Numbered from the stretch's first letter, positions 10,828-20,610 are shown. The stretch: DNA of 64,000 bases from Sphingobacteriaceae bacterium (GCA_016709575.1 JADJMM010000002.1:186001-250000), one strand, 5' to 3'. Made by a program: numbers and translations. The notes: generated from the letters alone by a model not told the origin.

Positions 10828-11461
10828 CTTTTCTGGCTTTATTTACAGCCTCTAATTTACTATGAACATTTAACTTTTTATAGATATTTTCAAGATGTTT
10901 TCTAACTGTTCCATAACTTATACCTGCAATATTGGCCACTTGCTCATAGCTCTTTCCTGAAGCTATATGCTCTAACATTTCAATTTCACGTTTACTGAGC
11001 TGACTATCTATGGACACCTCTTGTTTTACTTTTATTGTAGCGTTTTTTATGAGGTTTAATGACTTTAAAGCAATGCTTGCGCTCATTGCGCTCCCACCTT
11101 CCATCGTTTCAAATATAGCACGGTGAATTTTTTCAGGTTTTTCATCCTTCAATAAATATCCCTTCGCCCCAGCACAAATAGCATTAAATAAATTGGTCTC
11201 GTCGTCAAAAACCGTACACATTAGTATTTTGGCATCCGGATATTTTGCGAGGATTTTTTCAGTTGCTTCAATTCCATCCATCTCAGGCATTTCAATATCC
11301 ATAATAATAACATCCGCCTCAAGACCCTGCATCATAGCATGCAAAACTTCTTTACCATTAGCAAACTGCTTTACAACAGACATGTCTTTTGACAACTGCA
11401 ATTTACTTACAATGGTTTCTCTTACATTTTTAATATCGTCGACTACAGCTATCTTAATCAT
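10814..11461 (-). CDS. Response regulator, NarL/LuxR family
   Basis: 215 residues. The receiver domain has the acidic pair VVDD (8-9), phosphoacceptor D55 in IIMDIEMPEMDG and the conserved Lys in YLLKDEKP. A C-terminal LuxR-type helix-turn-helix follows (SKREIEMLEHIASGKS and then ISYGTVRKHLENIYKKL). It is a DNA-binding transcription regulator, first gene of a two-gene operon with the overlapping TPR histidine kinase. Targets cannot be told from the sequence. Confidence 0.93.
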   Translation of the reverse strand: MIKIAVVDDIKNVRETIVSKLQLSKDMSVVKQFANGKEVLHAMMQGLEADVIIMDIEMPEMDGIEATEKILAKYPDAKILMCTVFDDETNLFNAICAGAKGYLLKDEKPEKIHRAIFETMEGGSAMSASIALKSLNLIKNATIKVKQEVSIDSQLSKREIEMLEHIASGKSYEQVANIAGISYGTVRKHLENIYKKLNVHSKLEAVNKARKDGLL

Positions 11462-11551
11462 AATTGTGAAAATAAAAATTTACCTGCTCAGTTCAAGGCA
11501 AACTTATGAATTATAATTAAAGAAATAAATACGCAGAATAGCGTATAATGC

Positions 11552-12885
11552 TTAGAACTTCTCCCCTTCCAACTTGGCCACAACAGCCGAAGCCACTGCG
11601 TTTCCAACAACATTTGTTGCGCTGCGACCCATGTCCAGAATTTGATCAACAGCTAATAATAACAACAAACCTTCACCTGGAATATTAAACATGCCAAGCA
11701 TACCGGCAATCACAACTAATGAGGCGCGGGGAACTCCTGCCATTCCTTTACTTGTTACCAATAAAATCAACATCATTTTAATTTGATCGGCCATGCCAAT
11801 ATCCATTCCGTAGGATTGTGCAATGAATACGGTGGCGAATGTCATGTACATAATAGAACCATCCAAATTAAATGAATAACCTAATGGCAATACAAAACTC
11901 ACAATACGATTACTGATACCGTGTTTTTCTAAAGCTTCAATTGTTTTTGGCATCGCGCTTTCTGAACTCGCTGTACTAAATGCAAGAAGAATTGGTTCCT
12001 TAATGTCAGATAACAATTTGTAGAATTTTATTTTGAATAACATGGAGATAAACCACAACACTACAAATACAAAAAATAATAATCCACCAAAGAAACATAA
12101 AATTAAATACGCATATCCACTTAATACATCCAAGCCTTGCATGATGACGACCGCAGTTATAGCACCAAAAATTCCAACAGGTGCAAAGTTCATTACGTAA
12201 TTTGTAATCTTAAACATAATATGTGCTAAACTATCACAAGCTTTTACCATTGCTTCTCCATGTTTACCAATAGAAGCTGCAGCTACACCAAAAAATAAAG
12301 CAAATACTACAATTGGCAATACATCATTAGTAGCCATTGCACTTACAATGCTATCAGGAATAACATGAGAAATAAAATTCTTAGCGTCCTGCGCATTTGA
12401 TTTCACACCTGTTTCAGCATGTGCATCCGGTAAATCCAAATGCATGACTTTTCCTGGCTCAAATAGATTTACAATAACCAAACCTAACATCAAGGCAATT
12501 AAGGTAGCACAAGTAAAATACACAACAGTCTTTAATCCAATTCGTCCAACTGATTTGAAGTCGCCCACCTTTGCCACACCTAACACTAATACTGCGAACA
12601 CTAAAGGCGCAATAATCATTTTAATCATGCGTAAAAATATATCACTTAAAATTGAGAAGCGTGATGCAATAACTTTCTTCTGGTCCTTAAATTGTTTCTC
12701 GCTGAGTTTAGTTAAAACTGCTTCTGTTTTTTTAATCACTTCAGGATTTCCACTTTTTACCAAAATAGTTTTGGCATAATCCGGTTTTGAATCCTTTAAA
12801 GATTTATTAATGATATAACCAGTTACTAAACCAATTAACATGGCAATAACAATACTGGTAATAAGGCGGTTTTTTTAGAAAACAT
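11552..12885 (-). CDS. Dicarboxylate/amino acid:cation symporter (DAACS, GltP/DctA type)
   Basis: Sodium- or proton-coupled carrier for glutamate, aspartate or C4-dicarboxylates. The family serine-rich re-entrant loop is seen as AFSTASSESAMPKTIE, and the conserved SFNLDGSIMYM and RSATNVVGNAVA segments follow, with about eight hydrophobic spans. The open frame begins at ATG 12841, but this start is probably not real. One additional A in the run at 12870-12876 joins ATG 12885 and gives MFSKKNRLITSIVIAMLIG, a normal first membrane span for the family. That makes ~444 residues. Which substrate is carried is not visible. Confidence 0.88.
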
Positions 12886-13015
12886 TAATTTTAATTTATA
12901 TCACCAAACTTAATGATTATATTTAATTTTACATAACAGAAAACAGCTTGATTAACTGTAGCCACAAAATCTCAAAAACTCTAAATCCCACCAAACTCTA
13001 GTGGAATTTAGTGCC

Positions 13016-13045
13016 TTGGTGTTTGTGCAAAAACGAAAACATTTG
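13016..13045 (+). promoter_or_regulatory. Promoter placing the MazG-like start at or near +1
   Basis: TTG at 13016-13018, 19-base spacer, then AACATTTG at 13038-13045 (7 of 8 to TAnnTTTG). The ATG of the downstream gene follows only two bases later (13048), so transcription would begin at or just inside the start codon, implying a leaderless mRNA or initiation at a later codon. Confidence 0.5.
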
Positions 13046-13047
13046 TT

Positions 13048-13379
13048 ATGACGATAACACAAGCACAACAAAGCGTAGATAATTGGATTAAAACCCATGG
13101 TGTACGCTATTTTAACGAATTAACCAATATGGCGATGCTAACCGAAGAGGTTGGTGAAGTAGCCCGAATAATGGCTCGTCGCTATGGCGAACAATCAGAA
13201 AAAGAAAGCGATAAAGCTAAAGTTTTGGATGACGAGTTGGCTGACGTGTTGTTTGTGCTAATTTGTATCGCTAATCAAACAGGTGTTAATTTGGAAGAGG
13301 CTTTGAAAAAATCTCGATAAAAAACAGCTCGTGACAGTGAACGCCAGAAAGGAAACGAGAAGTTGAAATAAGAAGAAAT
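13048..13379 (+). CDS. MazG-like nucleotide pyrophosphohydrolase, broken near the C-terminus
   Basis: All-alpha NTP pyrophosphohydrolase (MazG-like), likely hydrolysing non-canonical or stress-related nucleoside triphosphates. The metal-binding motif is visible as EEVGEVAR (helix 1, E..E) and DDELADVLF (E..D). The first stop is TAA at 13318-13320 after 90 residues. Reading through in the same frame gives KTARDSERQKGNEKLK, then TAA, which resembles the usual tail of Bacteroidota homologues (RD.ER..NNEKLK). The break lies between two A runs (13306-13311 and 13318-13324), so either two compensating length errors or one nonsense change explains it. I give the extended end; the short form may still be active because the metal residues precede the stop. 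Confidence 0.8.
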
Positions 13380-13435
13380 CCCGCATTTAAGTCTGACTGT
13401 TCTCAGTAAAAATAAACTAAATGCGTTTAACAAAT

Positions 13436-13463
13436 TTGTAATCCAAAAACATTTATACATTTA
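13436..13463 (+). promoter_or_regulatory. Putative promoter of the ChaN-like gene
   Basis: TTG at 13436-13438 and TACATTTA at 13456-13463, spacer 17. The spacer is short for the class and the last base of the -7 box differs. The gene starts at 13478. Confidence 0.4.
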
Positions 13464-13477
13464 CAAAAACCATTCTC

Positions 13478-14344
13478 ATGAAAAAGTTACTTCTTGCCCT
13501 TGCTCCTATTATACTAATGAGTTTTAATCCTCCAACTGATACTAAGGAAGCTTATGTTTTATACGACATTAAAGGTGTTAGAACAGATTATTCTAAATTG
13601 TTAGCTGAGGCAAAAAAAGCAGATGTTGTTTTATTCGGAGAATTACATGATAACCCAATTTCTCATTGGTTACAAAAAGAATTAACTAAAGATATTTACG
13701 CTGAGAAAAAAGAAAAATTAGTATTAGGTGCTGAAATGTTTGAAGCTGATGATCAAATTGCTTTAAACGAATATTTAGCTGGAAGATTAAGCGAGAAAAC
13801 TTTGAAAGATGAAGTTAAACTCTGGAACAACTTTGCTACCGATTACAAACCACTTTTAGATTTTGCAAAGACTAATAAATTAAATTTTGTGGCTGCTAAT
13901 ATTCCTCGTCGTTATGCAAATATGGTTTACTCGCGTGGTACTGCTTGTTTAGATAGTATTGATGCTGATGCAAAAAAGTGGATAGCTCCCCTACCCTTTA
14001 AATACGACGGCACTGTAAGAGCGTATAAAGAAATTTTTGAAAATGGCGGAGGACATGCCGGCGAAAATTTACCAAAATCGCAAGCGATTAAAGATGCTAC
14101 TATGGCGCACTTCATTTTAAAGAATTGGACTAAAGGCCAAACCTTCATTCATTTTAACGGCGCTTATCACAGCAATAATCATTCAGCTATTGAATGGTAT
14201 TTAAAACAACAAAAGCCTGATTTAAAAGTGATGGTGATTTCTTCAACGGAACAAGCTAACATTTCAAAATTAGATTCAGTTGCAATTGGTAGTGGTGATT
14301 TTATTATTTGTACGCCTTCCAATATGACGAAGACTTATAAGTAA
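13478..14344 (+). CDS. ChaN family haem-binding-type exported protein
   Basis: 288 residues with signal segment LLLALAPIILMSF. Matches the ChaN/DUF399 family (Cofac_haem_bdg), seen in FGELHDNPISHWLQ (family motif GE.H....), GAEMFEADDQ, NIPRRYANMV and FIHFNGAYHS. Family members are periplasmic or outer-membrane proteins. In Campylobacter, ChaN binds two stacked haems and aids iron uptake, but the role in Bacteroidota is not established. There is no Cys lipobox, so this one is probably soluble or anchored otherwise. Intact; own promoter likely; ends one base before the convergent gldG stop. Confidence 0.85.
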   Translation: MKKLLLALAPIILMSFNPPTDTKEAYVLYDIKGVRTDYSKLLAEAKKADVVLFGELHDNPISHWLQKELTKDIYAEKKEKLVLGAEMFEADDQIALNEYLAGRLSEKTLKDEVKLWNNFATDYKPLLDFAKTNKLNFVAANIPRRYANMVYSRGTACLDSIDADAKKWIAPLPFKYDGTVRAYKEIFENGGGHAGENLPKSQAIKDATMAHFILKNWTKGQTFIHFNGAYHSNNHSAIEWYLKQQKPDLKVMVISSTEQANISKLDSVAIGSGDFIICTPSNMTKTYK

Positions 14345-16060
14345 CTAAGAAGCGTATTTCTTTCTACGGATATAAAACTGAATCATTCCGAAAAGAATGA
14401 CAACACCCAATGGTAAAGCAATATTAATTAATTGCCATTTGCTTTCTTTGCCCTCAATTTTCTTTTTGTCTAAAAGTCTTAATTTAATTTCGCGGGCTCT
14501 TAATTGAAGTAAGCCTTCATCATCCAATAAATAATTCATACAATTCAACAAAAATGTTTTGTTTGCGAAAGTTTGTTGTGTGTAACGATCGAATCCTAAA
14601 GGTATAGGGCCGGATTTTCTACTGAATTCATTTTTTGCAACATCACCATCCGCAATCACAATCATTTTAGTTTTTTTACCATGCGCTTTAAAAGCAATAG
14701 CTGTGTCGTTCATAATCGCTGACGGTAAACGGTTTTCGTAATTGGAATTGAATTCACCTTCCAATAAACAAGCAACAGGTTGGTAAGGCATATTGAATTG
14801 TGACTCCTTTGGTTTAAACTGCACCATGGCTAAAGCTACACGTGCGGGAGTTGGTTGCGTTTTTGAATATCTTGATGAATGCAATAAAATTGTTTTTTTA
14901 ATACCGCGTGCCGAGACTGTATCGATAGTACTTACAAATTCCATCTTTATCAAATCCAAATTCTTCACAATCGGATGATCGATGTCGGGCATAATAAGCG
15001 GACTATATAACCACTGGAATGGTTTATAATTCTTTTCACCATTAGCGAAACCAACATTTACAGGAATAGTAGCGCATTGCATGTCTTGCACAAGAACAGG
15101 ATTTAAACGCACACCATATTTAAATAACATGTCAGTTAAGTTTAAATCGTTATTAAAACCTAAAGTAAATTGCTTTATACGGAATGTATCCATGTCTAAA
15201 TACACAGGATCAATCATCCACAACACTTTTCCGCCACGCATAATAAATTGATCGATAATAAATTTATCCTTCTCTACAAAAGCTGAATCGGGTTGAGAAA
15301 TGACTATGACATCTGTTCCGTTTAAAGCATCTAACTTTTGATTGATGATTGTGCGATTTACTTCGTAGTACTCACTTAACGAGCGCATAAAGTCATACTG
15401 GCGCAAAGTATCTAATTCATCATGACCTTCAATAAAAGTAACTTCCGGCTTACGTGGTGCTTGTAGTTTACGAATGGTGTTTGTAATACCATATTCTAAT
15501 TCCTGCACCGAATTATTTATACTCATTTCAGCAGAGAAACCTCCGCCTGATTGCCTCTTATAAATTTGCCAAGGCATTTCACGACCACGATATGTCACAA
15601 GAGCGCCCGGCCATAATAAAGATTCAGTTACTTTTTGTCCTTTTTTACTTTTATCAATTACTTGCTCAGGAATAATCCCTTTATCGTACAATTGTTTTTC
15701 AATTTTATTGACTTCTTCCTTACTAGGATTCTCCCCTGGATTAATGAATTCATAATCGATTTGATTATTTGAATAAGCCCTGAACTCATCTAAAATTTCT
15801 TTGGTTTCATTTCTTAATCTTGTGAAATCAGGATTTAAATCGCCCTGCAAATAAATTTTCATATAAACAACATCATCCAAATTTTTCAATAATTTTCGGG
15901 TTGATTCAGCTAAAGTGTAACGCTTTTCGGAAGTTAACTCAAAACGCTGGAAGTAAAATGAAAACACAAAGTTGGCGAGTATAACAATACTAACCGTCAT
16001 CACAAAGTTGAGAAGGTCTTTGCGTTTATTACTTGTAGTATGTTTTTTCTCTTTTACCAT
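14345..16060 (-). CDS. gldG: Gliding motility-associated ABC transporter substrate-binding protein GldG
   Basis: 571 residues. An N-terminal membrane span (LLNFVMTVSIVILANFVFSFYF) is followed by the typical ELTSEKRYTLAESTRKLLKNLDD region of GldG, a long extracytoplasmic ABC-type_uncharacterised_transport domain (IEGHDEL, MRGGKVLWMIDP) and a C-terminal span before RRKKYAS. GldG acts with GldF and the ATPase GldA in a complex needed for gliding in Flavobacterium johnsoniae, though many Bacteroidota carry gldFG without gliding. Its start overlaps gldF by 7 bases. No gldA in this window. Confidence 0.92.
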   Translation of the reverse strand: MVKEKKHTTSNKRKDLLNFVMTVSIVILANFVFSFYFQRFELTSEKRYTLAESTRKLLKNLDDVVYMKIYLQGDLNPDFTRLRNETKEILDEFRAYSNNQIDYEFINPGENPSKEEVNKIEKQLYDKGIIPEQVIDKSKKGQKVTESLLWPGALVTYRGREMPWQIYKRQSGGGFSAEMSINNSVQELEYGITNTIRKLQAPRKPEVTFIEGHDELDTLRQYDFMRSLSEYYEVNRTIINQKLDALNGTDVIVISQPDSAFVEKDKFIIDQFIMRGGKVLWMIDPVYLDMDTFRIKQFTLGFNNDLNLTDMLFKYGVRLNPVLVQDMQCATIPVNVGFANGEKNYKPFQWLYSPLIMPDIDHPIVKNLDLIKMEFVSTIDTVSARGIKKTILLHSSRYSKTQPTPARVALAMVQFKPKESQFNMPYQPVACLLEGEFNSNYENRLPSAIMNDTAIAFKAHGKKTKMIVIADGDVAKNEFSRKSGPIPLGFDRYTQQTFANKTFLLNCMNYLLDDEGLLQLRAREIKLRLLDKKKIEGKESKWQLINIALPLGVVILFGMIQFYIRRKKYAS

Positions 16061-16797
16061 TTTCTGCTTTGCAACACTAATTTTGTTGAGATGTTGAATA
16101 AAGTAATCACACTTAGAAAATATAACATATCGCGCGTATCAATAACCCCGCGACTCATAGAAATATAATGATGATTAATTCCCAATGATTTTACAAACGC
16201 ATCATATTTTCCGAACAATCCGGATGCTGCAATGTATTCGAAACCGGTATAACAGAAGAAGCACAAAAGAAGCGCCATGATAAAAGCGATAACTTGATTC
16301 TCGGCAACTGCAGAAGCGAAAATGCCAATGGAAACAAATCCTGCTCCTAAAAATAATAATCCAATGTACGAGCCCCACATTCCACCTGTATCAATACCTA
16401 CTCTATGGTCGGCTGCTAATTTGCTAACGGTGTAATAATAAATTAATGTTGGAAGTAATGAAACGATTACCAAAGTAAATCCTGCTAAATATTTTGCGAA
16501 TACAATCTGCATATCGCTTAAAGGGCGGGTTAATAATAATTCGATGGTTCCTGTTTTTTTCTCTTCTGAGAAAGTACGCATAGTAATAGCCGGAATTAAA
16601 AATAAATACACCCATGGTGCTAAAACAAAAAGGGGATCAATATTTGCGAAACCATTTTCTAGAACATTAGTACCTGTACTCTCGCTTGGAATTAACCACA
16701 TAAACGCACCAATTAGTGTAATAAATACACCGATGGCCACATAACCAATCAGCGAACTTAAAAAGCTGCGGATTTCTTTTATGTATAAGGTTAACAT
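16054..16797 (-). CDS. gldF: Gliding motility-associated ABC transporter permease GldF
   Basis: 247 residues, about six membrane spans, ABC-2 type permease. Conserved segments are AITMRTFSEEKKTGTIELLL and TRPLSDMQIVFAKYLAG, which mark GldF/NosY-like permeases; the C-terminus SMSRGVIDTRDMLYFLSVI is also typical. It works with GldG (overlapping downstream gene) and a GldA ATPase encoded elsewhere. It follows the esterase gene by 41 bases and so may be part of the mtgA-to-gldG operon. Confidence 0.92.
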   Translation of the reverse strand: MLTLYIKEIRSFLSSLIGYVAIGVFITLIGAFMWLIPSESTGTNVLENGFANIDPLFVLAPWVYLFLIPAITMRTFSEEKKTGTIELLLTRPLSDMQIVFAKYLAGFTLVIVSLLPTLIYYYTVSKLAADHRVGIDTGGMWGSYIGLLFLGAGFVSIGIFASAVAENQVIAFIMALLLCFFCYTGFEYIAASGLFGKYDAFVKSLGINHHYISMSRGVIDTRDMLYFLSVITLFNISTKLVLQSRKW

Positions 16798-16838
16798 CTA
16801 TGCAAAAATAACATTATAGTAGTGAATGTTGAAGAGGA

Positions 16839-17495
16839 TTATGATTTATTTAACACATTTTTATTCAGTAAAAGCAACGTTTCTTCTAATATATCATGTC
16901 CGCCTTCATAATGAATGGAATTTGGTGTAATACCATTTCTTTCCAGCGTCTGCAATTGCTCTACTCTACGTTTATCAGATAAAAGTTCGTCTTTATCTCC
17001 GGCCACATAATGCCAGTTTAAGGTTTTCAGTTTTTGTACATCGCTTTCCCAATTCATATCGGGTGGAATAACACTGCCCCATACAATTAAATTATCAATT
17101 TTGTTTTTGGTATGCGCTGCCCATCGGCAAATGGTTGCTCCACCTTGCGAAAAGCCTAATGCGTTTACAATAACTTTTTCATCAAGAGGTTTTATGTAGT
17201 TCTCGTAAACTGTATCTAAATACGCACAATAATCTTCAATATCTTTTTCGCGTTCTTCTCTTGTCATCCAACTCGCTCCTATTTTTCCACTGAAGCCATT
17301 TAAATAATAACGGTGCAATCCTTCCGGGAGAATAAATAAATTTTCATCGCCAAATAATTTCTCGAATTTATTAATGAAAAAGGTAGTCATTTGTCCGTAC
17401 CCATGCGCCACCAACCAAACTGATTTTAGACTGGAGCTGTTGGCTCCTTCAATAGCAACCCGTGCTGTTTTCTGAACTTTTAAATAGTCAATCAT
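16839..17495 (-). CDS. Alpha/beta hydrolase, phospholipase/carboxylesterase type
   Basis: 218 residues, serine esterase fold. The nucleophile elbow is GFSQGG, the acid probably the Asp in VAGDKDELL, and the His in YEGGHDILEE. The N-terminal LVAHGYGQM supplies the oxyanion region. Family members cleave short acyl or phospholipid esters; the natural substrate is unknown. There is no signal peptide, so it is cytoplasmic. Its start overlaps the stop of the upstream serine hydrolase gene by 4 bases (ATGA), so the two are co-translated. Confidence 0.85.
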   Translation of the reverse strand: MIDYLKVQKTARVAIEGANSSSLKSVWLVAHGYGQMTTFFINKFEKLFGDENLFILPEGLHRYYLNGFSGKIGASWMTREEREKDIEDYCAYLDTVYENYIKPLDEKVIVNALGFSQGGATICRWAAHTKNKIDNLIVWGSVIPPDMNWESDVQKLKTLNWHYVAGDKDELLSDKRRVEQLQTLERNGITPNSIHYEGGHDILEETLLLLNKNVLNKS

Positions 17496-18653
17496 TCTTC
17501 GTCGGCTCCTGCGCTAAATAAAGTATCTGCATCAATAGCTTGATAAATTTTATAAGTTTGATAAGCACTTCTGTTTAATTGATTACTCAATACAACAATA
17601 GTTATTTTATCACTTAGTCGCCTGTGAAAAGCTGTGCGGTAACCATGCCACCAGCCATTATGAAACACTTCTTTCTTATCGTTATCTTTAAAATCTTTCA
17701 TTCTCCAACCTAAACCGTAATTACTTAATTTTTTTTCTCGGCTTAATGCGCTGTAAGCTAAAGCTTGCGTTTCTGGATTCAATAATTTTCCCTGATACAA
17801 TGCTTCGCTAAATAAAAACATATCGTAAGGTGTTGAATAAATACTTTTATCGCCCACCACATAATCAGCAGCTTCCGGTTCAATTATTTTCCATCGGTTA
17901 TCATAAGGTTTAGAAACTGCTTTTTCAAAAATATCCAGACTTAAAATTGTACCTGAATGCCGCATTCCCAATGGAAGAAAAATTTCTTCACGTAAAAAAT
18001 TAGAGAATGTTTTTCTGGATACTTTTTCGATTAATAAGGCGAGTAATGCGTAATTAGTGTTGCAATAATTAAACGCTCGATTGGGTTGTAAATATAAAGC
18101 CGGACGTTTCTCTACCATTAATTGCAACACCTCCTGATTTGTCAGAACTCTGTTTTTACTGGTGACAATATCATTTAAGAAATATAAATAATTTGGTAAA
18201 CCCGAACGATGCGACAATAAATGTTTAATCGTGATATTATCGTAAGGAAATTCAGGAAAATAAGAAGCGAATGTATCATCTAATTTTATTAATCCTTTTT
18301 CAATTAATAGCATTACCGCCGTAGCAGTAATAACTTTTGATACAGATGCTAATTGAAACGAAGTGGTGTCGGTTAAAAGAACATTATTTTTTTTTATCAG
18401 CGTAACCGAAACATTTTTGATAAATAACCTCAGCATCCTTTGCAACAATTACAGCACCGTTAAAACCATTGCATCCCACCATCTTCGTAAACAACGTATC
18501 TAAACGAAAAGCAACATCTTTATATTTTGCAGGCGTAACTTTTCCAATATGCGGCGCCTCAGGTTTTGAAAAACCTAACATCCCGAATTCGGAATTAGAC
18601 TGTCCGCAACTAAAGCAGGTTAACCAACATACTATGAAAATTACTTTTCTCAT
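17492..18653 (-). CDS. Exported serine hydrolase of the beta-lactamase/PBP4* fold, frameshifted
   Basis: Class C beta-lactamase-like family (Beta-lactamase PF00144). The N-terminal signal peptide ends in CWLTCFSC, a lipobox, so it is probably a lipoprotein. The catalytic Ser-x-x-Lys is SVSK, the Tyr motif is YCN in NYCNTNYALL, and the third motif is HNGWWHG. The frame breaks in a run of nine T at 18387-18395; one base restores GYADKKKNNVLLTDTTSFQL. Activity is likely peptidase or esterase on peptidoglycan or ester substrates rather than antibiotic resistance. It overlaps mtgA at its start and the esterase at its end by 4 bases each. The break is probably an error. Confidence 0.85.
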
Positions 18654-19390
18654 TTTTGTTTCTTAGTGTTTTTTACAGGCTCGTCATCGTCCTTGTACTT
18701 ATCGTAATCTAATTTATTGCCCCAATAATTCATCTGCTGCTTTATCCATTCTTTACGTTTACTAATGTAATTAGTTGCAGGATTAGCTTTATAGCGTAAC
18801 GGACTGGGTAGAATGGCAGCAATAGCGGCCGCTTCGTCTTTAGTTAATTTCAATGCTTTTTTCTTAAACCAATGTTGCGAGGCGGCTTCTGCGCCATAAA
18901 CGCCATCACCCATTTCGATGCTGTTTAAATATACTTCCATGATGCGCTCTTTGCTCCAAAACATTTCAATCAATAGTGTGAACCAAACTTCAAAGGCTTT
19001 ACGGATATAACTTCTTCCTGACCATAGAAAAACATTTTTTTGCAGTTTGTTGTGTGATGGTACTCGCCCCGCGCATATGTTTACCTTGTTCATTTTCTTT
19101 CATGGCTTTTTGAATGGCGCCCCAATCGAACCCAAAATGCTCCAAATAATTTTGGTCTTCACTACAAACAACGCCAACTGCAGTTTTGGGTTTATTTCTT
19201 CAAATGGAACCCAATCATGATCTAAGTGCATTTTTTTTCCGTCCATTTTTTGTTCCACACAACGGATTACCATCAAAGGAGTAAGGGGAACAGGTACCCA
19301 ACGGAACAGAATAACCGACAAAATGGAGACCACCACGAAGCAAACGATAGCTTTCCATATAAAATTCAGTATTTTCCGTAATAAAGACAT
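18650..19390 (-). CDS. mtgA: Monofunctional peptidoglycan glycosyltransferase MtgA (GT51), two frameshifts
   Basis: GT51 enzyme that polymerises lipid II into glycan strands at the inner membrane. A membrane anchor (AIVCFVVVSILSVILF) leads to the catalytic-Glu motif CSEDQNYLEH and the family motif GASTITQQ; these appear only after frame correction. VYLNSIEMGDGVYGAEAAS is intact. Breaks: one missing G near 19172-19174 and one extra base in the T run 19035-19041 (restores TAKNVFLWSGRS). About 247 residues, normal for MtgA. I chose ATG 19390 (MSLLRKIL) over the TTG upstream. First gene of a leftward operon with a serine hydrolase, an esterase and gldFG. Confidence 0.85.
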
Positions 19391-19400
19391 GCCCAAAACA

Positions 19401-19420
19401 CAAATCTATTCGTAATTTTG
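19401..19420. promoter_or_regulatory. Back-to-back -7 boxes between mtgA and the thioredoxin-like gene
   Basis: Minus strand TAGATTTG (plus 19401-19408) for mtgA and plus strand TAATTTTG (19413-19420) for the rightward gene, both perfect to TAnnTTTG. Neither has a clear TTG at -33. Confidence 0.4.
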
Positions 19421-19474
19421 TACCGAAAACCCTACCCTTCAACAATCAATTAACTATGGGCTTTTAATTTCTTT

Positions 19475-19963
19475 ATGCAGAAAAAATGGATTTACGCGCT
19501 TTTAGCTCTTTTAGGAGGTTTAATTATACTGTTTTACTACAATAAGTATAAAGTTGCGCCAACTATCGACCTAGCTAAAATAGAAATAACTACCGATACA
19601 GAACAGCCTTTTAGTATGTCGCAATTGAAAGGAAAGAAATTAATTGTATCCTTTTACGCCAGCTGGTGCGGAAATTGTTTGGAGGAATTAAAAGACATCA
19701 ACAAAGTAAAACAATCTGATTTAAGTGACATAGAAGTAGTTTGTATAACCGATGAACCGATAGAAAAAATAGCGCAGTTTAAAGAAAGAACCGGCTACCC
19801 ATTTCTATTTTTAAAATTGAAAAAAAACTTTCAAGACATTAACATTTACTCTATACCTGTAACTTATATTGTAAATGAAAAACTAGAAGTTGTATAGGAA
19901 CATTTGGGATATGTTGATTGGACCGACCCTTCTACTCTCAATCATATTAAAAGTTTGTATTAA
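19475..19963 (+). CDS. Membrane-anchored TlpA-like thioredoxin with in-frame TAG
   Basis: N-terminal anchor (WIYALLALLGGLIILFYY), then a TlpA/ResA-like thioredoxin fold with the active site ASWCGNCLEEL (WCxxC) and cis-Pro region YSIPVTYIV. The open frame stops at TAG 19895-19897 after 140 residues. The same frame continues with EHLGYVDWTDPSTLNHIKSLY to TAA at 19961-19963, the expected final strand and helix of the fold. One base (for example AAG to TAG) would explain it. Unlike the other breaks here this is a substitution, not a homopolymer shift. Probably reduces periplasmic disulfides or cytochrome c precursors; partner unknown. Confidence 0.75.
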
Positions 19964-19968
19964 AAAAA

Positions 19969-19992
19969 AGCGCTGATAAATCAGCGCTTTTC
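19969..19992. terminator. Bidirectional Rho-independent terminator
   Basis: Perfect 9-bp inverted repeat AGCGCTGAT / ATCAGCGCT (19969-19977 and 19980-19988) with A-rich flank on the left and T-run on the right. It would end both the rightward thioredoxin-like gene and the leftward CHENW gene. Confidence 0.85.
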
Positions 19993-19995
19993 GTT

Positions 19996-20530
19996 TTATT
20001 CTTCATTCCTATTTGGGGCAGGTTTTCCCATGACGTGTTTTGTTTTTGTCTTAGGTTTTGGTTCCGGATCAGGAATATAACGCGGTCCACCCATAGTGTG
20101 TTCAATGTTTATTGGTGTAACAGCTTTTATTGAATCCTGTACATGTTTTGTTTTTATAGAATCGGGAGGAATTACAAAAGCAACTTCACCTTTCATCGTT
20201 AATTGTTTGTCTCTCGGACTACTTTGCGCACAACCAAATAAACCAAAACCGAAAATAAAAAAAGTGATTAAGGCTGCCTTCTGAAAAAAATTCCAGCCAC
20301 GAAATTGTTTAAAAAAATGATCAAATGACATTTCATCTAATTGTTCCTCTTTAAATCTTCCACATACCGATTCTGTTTCAGGTAACTTCACGAAAAAGTT
20401 TTTTATCTCATCAATGGTTTTACACTGAAGTCGATTACCGTTTTTTGCATGATAAACAAAATGCGCCTTTTTCGTTGGGAGTCATTGCATCCCAATTCTC
20501 GTGGCAGGGGTTATCTATTACTATTTTCAT
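19996..20530 (-). CDS. Single-span membrane protein with CHENW/CxxC head (copy 2), two frameshifts
   Basis: After correction the protein starts at ATG 20530 with MKIVIDNPCHENWDAMTPNE and LSCKK, a small Cys/His head that could bind a metal. It continues to a conserved PETESVCGRF, then one membrane span (ALITFFIFGFGLFGCA) and a proline/lysine-rich outer tail (PEPKPKTKTKHVMGKP). Breaks at the T run 20441-20446 (one missing base) and at 20418-20421 (one missing base). It is a clear paralogue of the gene at 20611. The head is recurrent in Bacteroidota, sometimes on carboxypeptidase-like domain proteins; I know of no function. Confidence 0.65.
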
Positions 20531-20610
20531 GATTCCTTTGTTTTATATTTAGATGAAATAAGCTTCAGAATTCCACAATTATCAATTATAATATATTGAC
20601 ATTCAATACT

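Noticed and set aside
17492..18653. Antibiotic-resistance beta-lactamase
   Set aside because: It has the fold motifs only; the context (mtgA, esterase) and YCN/HNG motifs fit the broad serine hydrolase family, with nothing pointing to drug hydrolysis.
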